This document shows positions 11,480 through 22,929 of a stretch of 64,000 nucleotides of DNA, piece by piece. The notes under the pieces are model-generated. The model had not been told where the DNA came from, did no database searches, and saw only the letters and a program-made list of their open reading frames with translations. This DNA is from Plasmopara viticola (Eukaryota; Oomycota; Peronosporomycetes; Peronosporales; Peronosporaceae). The position numbers were made by a program, and so were the translations under genes. The stretch is taken from NCBI GenBank assembly GCA_001695595.3, contig MBPM02000012.1, positions 62,001 through 126,000 of the forward strand. Reading direction: 5' to 3'. The stretch's first letter is position 1, and the number at the start of each line of letters is the position of its first letter.

Positions 11480-11620
11480 TGCCAAAAGATAGACGTGGTG
11501 GACATTGAGAACGATGACGAGGAGGGCGTTGCGGCATGAAGAGATTAGCCAATGCTGTAATCATAGAGGCTGATAATGACTCAGTAAATGCAGGTCATGC
11601 AGCGCGCACCTTGACAGCGA
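11480..11620 (+). pseudogene. V repeat, copy 3
   Basis: The core GACGTGGTGGACATTGAGAA followed by CGATGACGAGGAGGGCGTTG gives DVVDIENDDEEGV in one frame, but the frame stops shortly after at GCATGAAGAG. The downstream stretch GCCAATGCTGTAATCATAGA GGCTGATAA (split for length) matches copies 6 and 9. It is embedded in N block 1. Confidence 0.55.
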
Positions 11621-12843
11621 GATAAGAAGAACAGTCTATCTTGCTAGAGGCGGTGATGATGATTGTATTTTGTCAGAAAATAGATACAAGCAAAAAAGGC
11701 AATGCTGTAAAGAACAGCAAGACGATAATGGTAGCGAGATAGATTGTGGTAGTGCAGGCTCTACAGAAGTCTAGATCAGCGCCCTCGTGCGCTATTTGAT
11801 TAGTTGTCTTTATAGTAGCAGCATGAAGCGAATCTTTTAGAGGCCGTACTTTGATCAAGTCATTTACAAAACATGTGTATATCTTCAGTGTTAAAACTCC
11901 AAAGCGGCAGAATCTACAGCGACACCATGTTAGCTTAAAAAGTGACTGCAGACAAACTATTAGTAGTAAAGCTCCCTTTTGACATCAATTCAGCTCGGAG
12001 TAATTTTACATTCTGATTTTTTAGCATATTGAGAGGACGTTCTAAATTCGGATATGAGAACAGAACAAGCTTCTCCCAGACCAAGATCTTGATTTTTTTG
12101 TCCATACAAGTTAGGACTTTCTGTCACTTAACACAAATCGTTGTTGAAGTATTTATAAGCTCATTCAACAAACGCGGTGACCATCACAACTTGTCAAAAT
12201 ACAGACACCTTACCCGAACCGGCAAATTGGTTGTCGTCATTGTCGTGTTTTGCTACAGACATTATTCATGCGATACAATCCAAGTTTATAGTGTTCGAAA
12301 CGTAATAAAGTCAAGGCTATGGTGTCGAATGACATTCCGGTCAATGCTTGCGCCTCGCGCCTCGATTATTCTCTGTTAAAGACCCAAACCTCATCGGCTG
12401 CTACTGCCCGTCCTATGCATTGGCGATCAGGCCTTTTCTTGACAAAGTCCACACCTATTTACTGACCCTGTGGCTCGTGTATGCTGACCCGAGCAGCTCA
12501 AATAGATCCTGATGACCGGAGCAGTTAGCCATACATAATTTGAGTCATATAAAATAGCTTATAAAAATCGCTACAGTAGTAAGACGAGAGGCATAGTGCT
12601 CATATGAATATAATTGAAAAGCCCGGGTACTGTTCGAGTAAGCCATTCAAGATTTTGTCAAAAAAGGGCTGAGGTATGTTTATTTTTTGTACATTAATCG
12701 TCAATAGTAACCTAGTGGCCGATAAAAATTGACAGAAAAGATACAAAATTGCACGTGTGTCTGTTAACGAATTTTTAATAAATAGCCTTTTTTAAGTGGA
12801 CGTACTATAATTTTAAACGTATGTTAAATAACCGCTTGTCAGG

Positions 12844-13090
12844 TCAACCAAATTTTTGTGTGTACGTCAATGCTGCTGCATTTTGCAGGACTGTGTAGTG
12901 CAGTGTTGTCGCTACTTCAATGTCCGATAAGGGCGGTGTATTTGGATCGGCCTTTCGACGTACTGACGTTAGTTCATTTGCCATTGAGTAAGGGCTGATT
13001 AAAACATCTATCTTCACTCCATATGACACTTGAGTGTATTTCTTATTATGTGCGACGCTGCGTCATTTATCTGCACTGCATGCTTTGAAG
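12844..13090 (-). pseudogene. conserved short reading-frame remnant in N block 1
   Basis: The minus-strand open stretch includes KADPNTPPLSDIEVATTL and TVLQNAAALTYTQKF. The corresponding minus-strand positions in N block 3 (61495-61690) give KADWNTSLISDIKVATDF and LQHAIALTCA. N block 2 (37440-37630) aligns at DNA level. Preservation of amino acids between copies suggests a former exon of an unidentified gene. No family is recognised. Confidence 0.45.
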
Positions 13091-13504
13091 TATGTCAATT
13101 GAAATTACTTTGTATTGCGTGCCTTGGTTTTTTATATACACTACGAGCTTAGAACATGTAAAACTGTACCTGTATACACCACTAAAATATGAAGAATCGA
13201 ACTTTTTACACGTAAGTAAACGGCAAAATGCGGAAACTTTATAAGTTAGTCCAAATTCTACATCAACGCTCTTTCCTCACAAACACCTGCTATGAAGGCA
13301 AACCAATAAAGCTATCTAAGTATTGAGGGAGTTGGACCGTGCACTCGAGGCCGCCGATTTTTTTCCGTCTACAACTTTTCTCCATCTATCTGCTTGTTGT
13401 AATGAATGGCCAATTGCCAATTCATTAATCAATTAATTGTTTTTTTTTGTCTTTAATGTCATACCCATTCAAGCAAAATTGGCCTAAATGATAAAACGGT
13501 TATT

Positions 13505-14020
13505 TCAAAGTGCACTAACGCAGTGGGCAAGGTGATGTATAACTTTGCCACATCCGGCTATCGACGCATAATTGCCAATTTGTCCAGCGTGTTCCATCAT
13601 GGACCTCGCGCACTCAACCAACGTTCGGTTCATGCGCTCAGCCACTCCATTCAGCTGTGGTGTGTACGGCGGGGTGAACTTTTGAGCGATTTCCCGGTCA
13701 CTGCAAAACTTGGCCATTCTGTGCGATGTATATTCTCTACCATTGTCACTGCGAAGCGACATTACTCGATATCCGGTCTGCGTTTCAGCAAGCGCGACAT
13801 ATTCAGCAAACTTGGTAGAAACTTCGGATTTGTTGCGCAGCAAGTATACCATGCAAAAGTGTGATTTGTCGTCAATAAATGTGACGAAATATCGCTTTCC
13901 ACTTAAAGTAGGCGTCCGCATAGGGCCACAAACATCACTGTGGATGACCTCCAGCACTTGTTTCGCACGGTTAGGTGATGACTTGATGTAGCTTGTACGC
14001 AATGTCAATACCAGTTCCAT
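13505..14020 (-). pseudogene. copia integrase core (Copia-B)
   Basis: This is a retroviral-type integrase core (rve). Visible catalytic positions are the first aspartate in HSDVCGPM, the second in SDNGREY, and the glutamate in GVAERMNRTL. The pre-integrase zinc domain is in the preceding frame, separated by a frameshift near 14020. After EHAGQIGNYASIAGCGKV the similarity to copia integrases ends and the frame runs out. Confidence 0.88.
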
Positions 14021-14026
14021 AGTTTT

Positions 14027-15441
14027 TCATACAATGGCATCCAATCCACTAAAGCCAATGTGACCAAGTCGAAGGTGCCAGAGGTACGAATTGGTGTCCC
14101 CATGGCATCCCATCGAAGTCGTCACATTTGCCGTCTCAGCTGGAATTGATGTCATGCAGAGCTTGAACAAACCCTTTCCTTCGCGAGCACCAAGCTGCCA
14201 TCGCAAACCTTTTGCATTTGCAAAGCAACCATCTCGCTCAAAGGTGACTAGTCCAACATCCTTCGTAAAACGGCCCACTGAAAACAAATTTCGCAGTAGT
14301 TTCGGAATGTGCCACACACTTGTAAGTACACCTTTTTTGATTCCACGTGGTGTTTGCATTGACATAAATGGGTCACCCGTTCCAACCGCTTGAACAATAC
14401 CGTTATCAGCAAGGTGTACGTCCACCGGAGACATGACCTTGTAGTTGATCATATGCTCTTTCGAGTACGTCATATGCTGAGTTGCACCCGAATCTACCAG
14501 CCAAACACTGCTTGACTTGGTAGCACTTGTGTCACCACCCACCGAAAATAGAAAGTCTCTAGAAACATCTTCAACTTGTGCGACATTCGCACGCTGTGGC
14601 ATTTGCCGCTCCGCATTATCATGAATTCGTGCGGGACACTTGGCAATCCAATGACCTTGTTCTTCACAGTAATGGTAAGATCGACTTGTCTTCGCCTGCA
14701 CAAGACGTCCTTTGCGCTTGTTGTTATCATTAGCCATGAACGCTTGCCCTGGGTTGTGCGCGGCTCCATCGATGCCGCCACCCTGTTCTTTGCGCTTCAT
14801 GTCTTCATGTAGTACCCGAGACGTCACGAGATTCCACGTCAAAGAATAAGCACGTGACTCTAGTGCCGCGATGAGAAATTGGTACGATTCGCTCAAACTA
14901 CTCAGAAGCGTGATAACCAAGTCGTCCTCGCTAACCGGAGCCCCGATCGCATCAAGCTGCTCCGTTAGTGTCTTTAACTTGTTGATGTGCTGAAGCACAT
15001 CATCACCTTCATCCATTGTTGCTGTCAGGAAACGTCGACGAAGGAAGAGTCGATTGGCAAGTCTCTTCTTCTCGAAATGTCCTTCGAGGCTTGACCATGC
15101 ACCATGCGCGCCAGTCGCAGACGAACCAGTGGCAGCTGCGAATCTTCCATCGCGAGACAGATGATCGCAAGTGCCTTGCGTGACTTCCTCTTATAGGTTC
15201 CTTGGTCCAGCGATGTGACGCATTGCTCCAACTTAATCTCGCCACTTGCCACGTCCCACAGATCTTTCTTCTCCAACACCATCTGCATCTTGGATTTCCA
15301 GTTGTGGAAGTTGGTACCGTCGAACTTGTTAATCCGGCTTGGCGTAGACGCGTCCATGGTGGCAAAGGCAGAGTCAGGGGGCGGGAAGGCAGAGTCGGCG
15401 GGGCTTGGGCTCATAACCAATTGAAAATGTGACTTGGGCAC
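14027..15441 (-). pseudogene. copia gag-protease (Copia-B), frameshifted
   Basis: The first open stretch (15025-15441) starts MPKSHFQLVMSPSPAD and has the UBN2/gag start NKFDGTNFHNWKSKMQMVLE. A frameshift near 15020 leads into 14027-15016. That stretch carries the rest of gag (LLSSLSESYQFLIAALES), a damaged zinc knuckle (YHYCEEQGHWIAKC, first cysteine now tyrosine), the aspartic protease motif WLVDSGATQHMT, and the pre-integrase LWHLRLGHIGFSGL. One frameshift over about 470 codons makes this one of the younger copies in the window, but it is not functional as it stands. Confidence 0.9.
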
Positions 15442-16140
15442 TAGTTAGCAAATTGCAAAAGTGAATATATTAATAAGTTCTAATTTAAGTAGTCATCAAG
15501 GGGGTTGCAGATACCGGTACTTACCGATATGTAGTTGCTGGTCGAGGCGTCGATTCTCAAACATTTTGGACTCTTGCCTTCTTGGCAAAGACGATTTCAA
15601 TAAACTCACGCTGAACCCATGGCACCTGTAAAATATAACGTCATACACCAACTGTCAGCGTGTTCCCTTTATTTATTTGGAGTTTGACGTCGGGACTGTC
15701 GACATCACATCTAAGGATACCTGCAATGAAAGACACACCGGATGTTTCAGATGTCTGAGCCAAGGCACAGCGCACGTGCTGATTTGAGATGCTTACCGTT
15801 AAAAAAAAGACGTTTTTTTCATTCTCAAGGACCAAAGAATCCCTTGTGAAATTTTTGGCACCTCTGACAATGGCTCAGTGAAGCGCGCCTGGCGTGAGTT
15901 GAAGTTCGTGATACCCAAAGATTGTTATCGAAACACATTTTCATTCTCTACTTGCTAAGCTATACTTTTCGCTCTTTGTGGTCCGTTTGCGGTCCTATTT
16001 ACCCACTCTGTTTTTAAACGTATAATTCTCCTTGCAAAACTTTATCCCGCAGCATTTGGCTCTGTGGTACTCAACTAAAAGTTATGCTGTCTCAAACCGG
16101 AAAGCTATCTTAAGTGATTTCTCTGGTAGGGCTAATAGCA
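15442..16140. other. no gene recognised
   Basis: This holds whatever remains of the Copia-B leader and 5' LTR plus unassigned sequence. A minus-strand open frame at 15641-15835 has no recognisable motif. I could not define an LTR end or target duplication. Confidence 0.35.
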
Positions 16141-16146
16141 AAAATT

Positions 16147-17395
16147 TTACGCCCTCAAAGGAAGGGTCTTCACGCCTGCTTTAAGAAGATACCAGTACAT
16201 TCGATACCTTAATATTGATCTCTGGGCTAGGCCTTTCCAGCCTTCCTTTCTAGAATGTGTACGCACAATAAGTGTGGAAACATGACACAATAAAGCCCTG
16301 GTGAGTGGTATTGGGAGCCCATAACCTTTGGCGTTTTTCCTACCATTGATTAAGGCCTCGTATATCATAGCTACGGCAATCCCAGAATGAATCTGTATTT
16401 GTCCATGCCAAGGACAAGAAATGACGTTGTGATAAATTAATTTTTGATTTAAAGCTAGGTCAACTTGGATCCTAGACACGTCTATAATCGTCCCGCTAGA
16501 CAGTCAAACCAAAGCTAACTTGTTTCTTTTGGTCCCTCTCAGAGCATCAGTAAAGCCCTTTTTGCTAGCTGCAACCTCTCCAGTGTGAGATAATTCGTCA
16601 AGCAATAGTTTACCGAGGCTTGTGAATTTCGTATTCTCGAGTAATTGACCATTTAAATAGTAGTCCAATGCTATTGGGTAATCTCTTCTAGCTAGCAAAG
16701 GTTCAGATATCCTACAATGTATTTGAGGGTCCACTCAGTAGGCCACGCTTCCCAAACAGGTCGACCAACAATGCTCTTTACTGCTTTCTTTGAATACCTT
16801 AAACAGCTCTCGTGGGAACGTAAGATTCACTTTGTCAGGACTTAACGGTACAGGCACATATTATGTGTCTATGTTGTCAAAATAAAAGAAGTTTGCTCGG
16901 CAAGTCTTAAGTCTGATGGTTTCTAGTCATCGGGTCCACATAATTCAATTGGAAAGGTACCTAAAGACGAAGAACTTCACACATAAGTCATACCGGTGGC
17001 ACAAAAGTATCCGTAGCTGTCCCCATCATTCTAATCATCTAGTTCATCGTCGCAGCGTGAGCAACATCGAGTAGAGTCAAAACTGGACCGAGATTTAGCG
17101 GTCGGTGAGCACAGTCACCTTGAAATTCTCGGCAAATGGTGCCCCAATGATGAAGTCTATCCTCCAAACGCTTTTCATAAACTTCTTTATCTAATGAGAA
17201 TATGCATGAAACTCACGCCTCCTTTCTTGCTGACCTAAAAGCGTAGACGCGACTGGGGCTTAAAATTTCCGAAAGGATTGCTGATCTTACTTATTTGGTT
17301 ATGTGCATCAAGGACACAAAGGTTTTCGGTAAATTTGTTTCAAGGAACCCCAACTTTTGGTCCGCCCCCCAAGTTTGAGACAGCGAACTTTACTT
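16147..17395 (-). pseudogene. W family remnant, copy 2 (unidentified protein)
   Basis: The minus strand can be read as a protein-like sequence for about 400 codons. Stretches include DKEVYEKRLEDRLHHWGTI, RPLNLGPVLTLLDVAHAATM, YVPVPLSPDKVNLTFPREL, DPQIHCRISEPLLARRDY and VDLALNQKLIYHNVISCPW. From about 17330 to 16880, and again from about 16865 to 16147, the frame is kept with roughly ten in-frame stops (TAG, TGA, TAA) and few indels. Copy 1 at 4.9-5.7 kb shares the N-terminal and central parts. I do not recognise the family; candidates include a mobile-element or viral-like protein or a host gene fragment. A search is needed to name it. Confidence 0.6.
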
Positions 17396-17399
17396 GTAT

Positions 17400-19330
17400 C
17401 TGATCAATCGTAATCAAGGCTACTTTATTAGCCAGCTCTTCAGCTTTCATCAAAATGGGATAGCTCTAATTTTCTTGCATATTATAGATGAGAAGCTTCA
17501 ATTTTACCGGCTTGAAACCCAGATCAGATGCTGCTGTAAAAACATCCTGAGCCTATGCTGTTTGAGCCTTCGTGTAAATATTTTCTTATAAAGCTCGAGC
17601 GCATGTTGCATTCCGGCTGTGTAACAGTAGTAAGACTCCAAATTCAGCCGCGTCCAAAGTCTCCGAGCAGTGTGAATTGCTCATTTGACGGATGCTAAAA
17701 GGTGGTTCTTATCATCGTAAAGTACTATAATATTTGAATGATCCGGGTGGAGGAAAAAGTAACTAGAAAATAAATAAAGACGTGGTCTATCAGAATCTAT
17801 CAAAGAAGAGGCGTACAGAAAGATATAAGAGTTTTAATACTGCGATCATTCACTGTTCTTGGTCTTTAGGGGATATTTTAGTGCAATAGATTGCATTTAA
17901 AGTCTAACACATATCTTTTTATGGATTTGATTTGGTCTAATCATTATACGCAACTTTGTGATCTTGGCAACAAACATACTCGTTTAGTATCTTTCTCCCG
18001 CTTAGAAGAGCTTTTTTCCTTCACACGCATTTAAATGTTGATGCCCTTATCTTTGTGGTCTTTGCCGGCCATTTTATGGATGACAAACAGCAAGCCCTGT
18101 TTACGACGAGCGCTCTGAAGTAGATTTTGTGTACATGTTAGTAGAATCTGTTTATCTACCGGACCTCACTCTCAATACCCTACTTAAAAGATAGTCTTGC
18201 TATTCTATACGTGCAGGAAATGCTGTACTATATGAGCTCTGCTTAGTGGTCTGCGTGCCAGTCCAAGCTCTTTTATCGAAACGCTCCAGACACTTTGACG
18301 TTCTTAGTGTCCAGCTCTGACACACTGATGCCCAGAACATCAATCGATTTATTTAGTGTCTGTGCCATGAGTCACAAAGCACCGTTAAAAGCAAAGCAGG
18401 TGAGGTCTTAGGCTACAACTATCAGAATTTGTGACGCTCCATCCACGCTATAAATAAATTTACGCCTAGATCCAATAACATACATTATCGTAGTCTAAAT
18501 TCTATAAGACCTACTCGACTGAAGGCTTAGCTCTGGTGGCTGCTGCTAAGTGATCATTGACAGTATTATATTAATATATTCGAGGGGCATCAGAATATAG
18601 CTCGAACTTTCTTCGATGACTAAGGGTTGAGTGTAATGATTTATGAAAATGCTGGGCTGAGCAGAATTGCTTATGACTCACAAAAAAATAGCGGCTGCTT
18701 TGACAGTCAGCGAGCCGGGCTTGAACACGTGATCCACGAAACTCCTTATGCCAAGCCTTATTGTCCTTAAACATTTCTTATGGCCCAGTACTTCCAGATG
18801 GCTATCTCGCCTTTTGTGGTCTATTGCTGGATGCGAACAAATTGTTTGGGCTTAAGTCTTTAGAGACCTTACTTGGCTAAAAGAGTAATAAAAAAAGCGT
18901 AACCTTATGCGGCACGCATAATTAACGCCGAAATATAATAAACTGAGCCTATCTGCTTTAGATAAAATGCCGCCTTTTGAGTGACAAAGAATACATTGGT
19001 AAAGTTTCGCGCCTCCTTTGTTCGCATGGAAGGCATCGTGATTGTTTGTGGGTATTGAAGGTCCCCACGATAAAAATTGTTACATTGTGAACACCATGCG
19101 CTTCTGACAGTGGTCGCGATATTGGCCATCCTGATATCGTTTTCTCAAGAAAGAAGGGTCAGCTTACTTTTTTGAAGGTATAAATCTTAAACTTCTGTTG
19201 GCACTCATCAACTAAAAAAGAAATATCCTCGGAAACCATGTAAGGGGCTATTGCCAAGGCCCCACGGGCTGTCCCGAGCGCATAGATTTTGCTGGTAGAT
19301 TACAAGCGCCACGAAGCGTTCCAGGTGCTC
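17400..19330. other. no gene recognised
   Basis: Scattered short open frames occur (for example minus strand 18571-18774, DNKAWHKEFRGSRV, and 18905-19129). They may be further decayed parts of the gene at 16.1-17.4 kb or unrelated. I see no duplicate of this stretch elsewhere in the window and no known domain. Confidence 0.35.
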
Positions 19331-19339
19331 GGCAGCAGG

Positions 19340-20290
19340 AAGAGCTTCAAATGCAGCCGCCTACAATAAATTCAAAGTCGAGCAAATTTCTCGAGGAGTG
19401 TATTTTGCGCCTTGGACAGATGCTGAAAGGTAGTTTTATATATTTCGAAGCCTATACGAGATTTTGGGCATTTTTTAATGTAAAATTGCCTACAAGGGCT
19501 GCCAGCTGTGATAGCGTCGTACAGCTCGTTTCACAAACGAGGCGTGCAAACAGACGTACAATATCCCCTTCGATCGACCGTTTAATACAACATTTTTATA
19601 TGTTGATTCTGTTCTGAATTCTTAAAGAGTGACTTTTGCAATGTAAGCAGAATTTTATTTTAAGATACGCCAGTTTTTTTCATCACAAAACCCCAAAACG
19701 ATATATTTACAACGTCACTGACATCGCATCTGGCCTTCATTGTTTAGGGTGCTTTTAAATTGCAAGTCTTCAAGTTGAGTGATAATGCCCATCTGTCAGC
19801 GCAAAAATGCCGGACATTAGGCGTTAAGGTGAACAATGTATGTGACTGAACTTATCGGTATATGGGTGCCGAGAGAACGGCGGTGTCGTTTAGAAAAGCA
19901 GACCGAACACTCTAACACATGGATACATCAAAGTACTACTAGTGCAGGTAGTATATATCACACTTTCAACATGGAGTCTGCGCTATCAGTCTCTACCTCC
20001 AGCTGCTCTAGCAATCAATCCAGCATATAGACTTGTGATATGTAGCAGCTAGACAAGCAACGAAACAAAATTTTATGACTGGTAGAAGCTTAACGTCTTT
20101 TGAATATACCAATGTTGAGACCGTACGTCAACTTTGTACAGTCGCGTGCATCTTGTATGTTTGAGTCTAAGTGACATCATGAATAGCACAGCGTTACATT
20201 ATCACATAATATTTTTCGTACAAATAAAATAATATTAAACAGATAATATTACGAATTCGCAGGTTGCCCGAGAATCGGTAAACAAAGGAT
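19340..20290 (+). repeat. K-flank block, copy 1
   Basis: GCTGCCAGCTGTGATAGCGT near 19499 and the following CAAACAGACGTACAATATC correspond to 37.87-37.97 kb. GTGACTTTTGCAATGTAAGC near 19629 corresponds to 39.03 kb, and ACTACTAGTGCAGGTAGTAT near 19933 to 39.35 kb. A diverged counterpart of the first part also appears near 62.32-62.43 kb, suggesting that another block begins there. Confidence 0.6.
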
Positions 20291-20299
20291 GATATCCAT

Positions 20300-22075
20300 A
20301 ACACCATGGGCAAGATTATACGCTTGAAAAACTGGCTCTAATCAAGCGGGAGCACACTTCAGGCTGCCGAAATCCGTTTTTTATAAATTCAATTACAGTG
20401 CCTTTCTCCTTGCCTCTTGTGCAAGAATTGTTTGCAAAGTCTGAAATGCCTCCGATGTTGTCGGCCGCTTGATTGAAGTTGATCGCAATACAAGCAATCC
20501 CTTGCTTACCATTCTTTACAAAGCATCTGGTAAATATCCGCGAATGACTGGTTAGATCGGGCATTTTGCGTTCGAGAGGGCTTCAATCCTTTGTGTAAGC
20601 ATACAAGTTCTGTTGTGAGTCTAACCTCGGCAGTACAAAACCAAACAAAACCATATCTACTATATCGTCGTGTCGTTCGCCCATCACAGTATCTGACGCA
20701 ATCCATAGCGACGTGCCAGCTCTTGCCGTCATTGTCGCGTCTATTCGCTCCCGTGAAGCACTAGAGTTTGACTGTTTGGCGTCAAGCCTTTCACTTCGCA
20801 ACATATCTCGCGCCTTTATGTCGAAGCGAATTACACAAGAAATCTAAGCATGCAAGTACGTGAGTGCGTGGGTCAAGCGCGTGGCAATCTTTATTTTGTA
20901 TTATCAAAACCTACGGGACTAGCATTATCTGCACGGTCACTCAACGATACGCGGAAGTCGCCTTTGGTCATAAAGTCACCTACTATGCATAAATCCATCA
21001 AAACAGCTTTGCCTAAACTACTCGAAATAGGATAACGAAGTCTGTCAGTTCTGATGTCATCAAATGACGCTTGTAACGTAGTACTGCTCCGTTGCGAAGA
21101 TCCAAAATTGATTGAGTCTACATAAATAAAAATATATGTCTTCTTATGCTTGCCTCTTGATGCATCGGAAAATCCGAAGCTCTCGCTAGGCTATTACATT
21201 TGCGCTTGCATTTGAGATTGCATCCGGGTTTGATATTGCTGCAGCTGCTGCTACGTGCGATACAGCATCAGGAGTTGAATGATCTGTGTGTCATGTTCTG
21301 CCTCTGCGGAAGTATTTATATTAATCTTGATGGCTACATCTCCTTGCACATTGGTACTTGCCGTATCTTGCTCGACACTCTTGCTGTTGAGCACGACATT
21401 TGACCGTGAAGCTTCGGTATCGTCGAGAGCGCTCGTTCTAATCTGTTTACGAGGTCTTGGTCGCTTATTTGTGAGGTTTTTGCCGGACAATTCTTGCTGG
21501 ACTCCCCAGTACTTTCTATGTAATCTACCCATACCTCGCATAAAGCCTAAAACTAGACTGGTTAACATTTTGTTCCACCGTCTACGCTTCATGTACAGAT
21601 TGATGAAGTGGTCAATTGAACCTTAAGATGTAATTGAGCTTGCTGGTCACATTTAGAGAGGTTTTAGTGATGTCATCAGCCAATGTCTGGCGCCTAAGTC
21701 CTTACGATCCTGAATTTTAATTTGGACGAGTCGGGCGCTCCGTCATAAATCTCACGTCCTTTTGACGCTTGTAGAGGTTTTCTTTAAGGTCTGTCAAGCG
21801 CTCAGTAGCGAATCTATGGGAATATTTAGACTCACCTATTTTTTGCCTGCTCTACAAGTAACCCGTACGAAACAACCCAGTAGGGACGAATGTAGATCAA
21901 GCAAAGCCAAGCAAGTAAACATTCAAAAGTTAATCTCCGCGCTTTTAGTTGCGGGACAGGGATCCACCAGAACACACGAGAACATAATTACAAGCCATCT
22001 AAAAGAGCTTTACATTTTGTACCATGCTAGCCTTCAACCACATAACCCTACCACTGCACGTTAAGTTCGTGGCTT
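20300..22075 (-). pseudogene. K family, copy 1: decayed transmembrane protein kinase
   Basis: This is the minus-strand remnant of a serine/threonine kinase gene of the tyrosine-kinase-like type. The catalytic loop is reduced to RFDIKARDML (near 20810-20850) where HRDLKSRNIL is expected. The activation-segment end reads ARAGTSLWIASDTVMGE (near 20690-20750) where APE is expected, followed by a DMVLFGF remnant of the DMFSFG helix. The upstream part (21250-21600) is a linker with KNLTNKRPRPRKQIRTSALD, and 21730-22060 aligns with the N-terminal membrane-anchor region of copies 2 and 3. Frames shift repeatedly, so it is non-functional. Confidence 0.75.
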
Positions 22076-22099
22076 AAAGACTACAATTTAAGATTTAGC

Positions 22100-22920
22100 T
22101 TCCCATTATGTACAATAGCTCCAGGACATCCCGCTTCTCACTGTACAGCGTTGAAGAATCTTGAGCCGACACGGCAGGTCTTATCCTTCAACATACTCAC
22201 TGAGAAATTTTCTTGGGTCTTCGGTTGTCGACGGAGGCTTAGGCCGCAAGTGGGGCGGAGGCAGCAAAGGAGACGTAATTTTTGCTGTATAGTGATGTAT
22301 ATTAAATGAAAAGCCCTTGCAAATGCTTGTCATGCTAGATCTTAACTAATGTCTACTTCTTTCAATCAAAGCTTTCCAATCTTTCATCCTCCATCTGAGA
22401 TTTTACTAATTCCAGACACTTCCAACCAATGAGGTCTTTTAACTCCCAATGATTACGGGACGTCCGAACGCATGCTTTAGATCTACAAAAGCATGTGGTG
22501 AATAACAATGCATAGCGTGGTTGCCGTGTGCTGGTCTTCATGGCGTGGTTGTGGTGTGCTGGTCAATCTGTCGGAGACAACAGCTAGTCACAGATCAGCT
22601 TCAGAGACGACATAGCCGAGTGACTTAAGCACAAGAGATCGACCAGTGGTGAACAAAAAAAATGACAAAAAGGAAGTTCGCTTTGGCATCGCGGCAAAAG
22701 TATGTATTTAAAACACCAGCTTTGCTGCAATACTTTCCATATTGAAGTGTGGAGGGTGTCTACCATTTAATGTACTAGTAGAATGGCCTTCAATCAACTG
22801 CTAAAGAACATGTCAGTAAGCGCTAGGTACTGTAGATCGTGGCTTACGTGTAGGCTTAAGTGCTCCGCCTCTTTAAAGCCTGCAAAAAAGATGTTTTCTC
22901 ACAAATCGTCAGACTTGTGA
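22100..22920 (+). repeat. L block, copy 1
   Basis: CCGCTTCTCACTGTACAGCG near 22131 and GACACGGCAGG match 42.29-42.34 kb. TGCTAGATCTTAACTAATG near 22331 and CATCCTCCATCTGAGAT near 22386 match 42.48-42.56 kb, and more weakly 51.18-51.26 kb. The segment sits between the kinase remnant and the V repeat in all three places. In copy 2 it begins a short open frame from an ATG at about 42498. Confidence 0.55.
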
Positions 22921-22929
22921 CATGGGGTA

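Larger units (their letters stand above)
11142..13490 (+). repeat. N block, copy 1 (internally deleted)
   Basis: This sequence downstream of RxLR 1 is alignable with 33.04-37.6 and 54.35-61.9 kb. Landmarks are GGTGGACTCTGCAGGTAAC near 11221, the V core near 11500, TCTAGATCAGCGCCCTCGTG near 11770, ATAGTGTTCGAAA near 12288, and GACCCTGTGGCTCGTGT near 12466. At about 12500 the match jumps from the 34.75-kb position of copy 2 directly to the 37.09-kb position (GGAGCAGTTAGCCA), so about 2.3 kb present in the other copies is missing. The end (13.1-13.45 kb) matches 61.78-62.15 kb. Confidence 0.7.
13505..15441 (-). mobile_element. Copia-B element, truncated (gag, protease, integrase only)
   Basis: This minus-strand Ty1/copia element belongs to a different family from Copia-A. 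From 15441 leftwards it has gag, zinc knuckle, protease and the integrase up to just past its catalytic core; reverse transcriptase and RNase H are missing. The integrase sequence stops at about 13514, directly against the end of N block 1. I found no LTR pair. It may have arrived truncated or lost its 3' half afterwards. Confidence 0.88.

Noticed and set aside
18571..18774. Minus-strand open frame as a gene
   Set aside because: 68 codons, no known motif, no conserved counterpart in the window. It may be a shadow or further decay of W.
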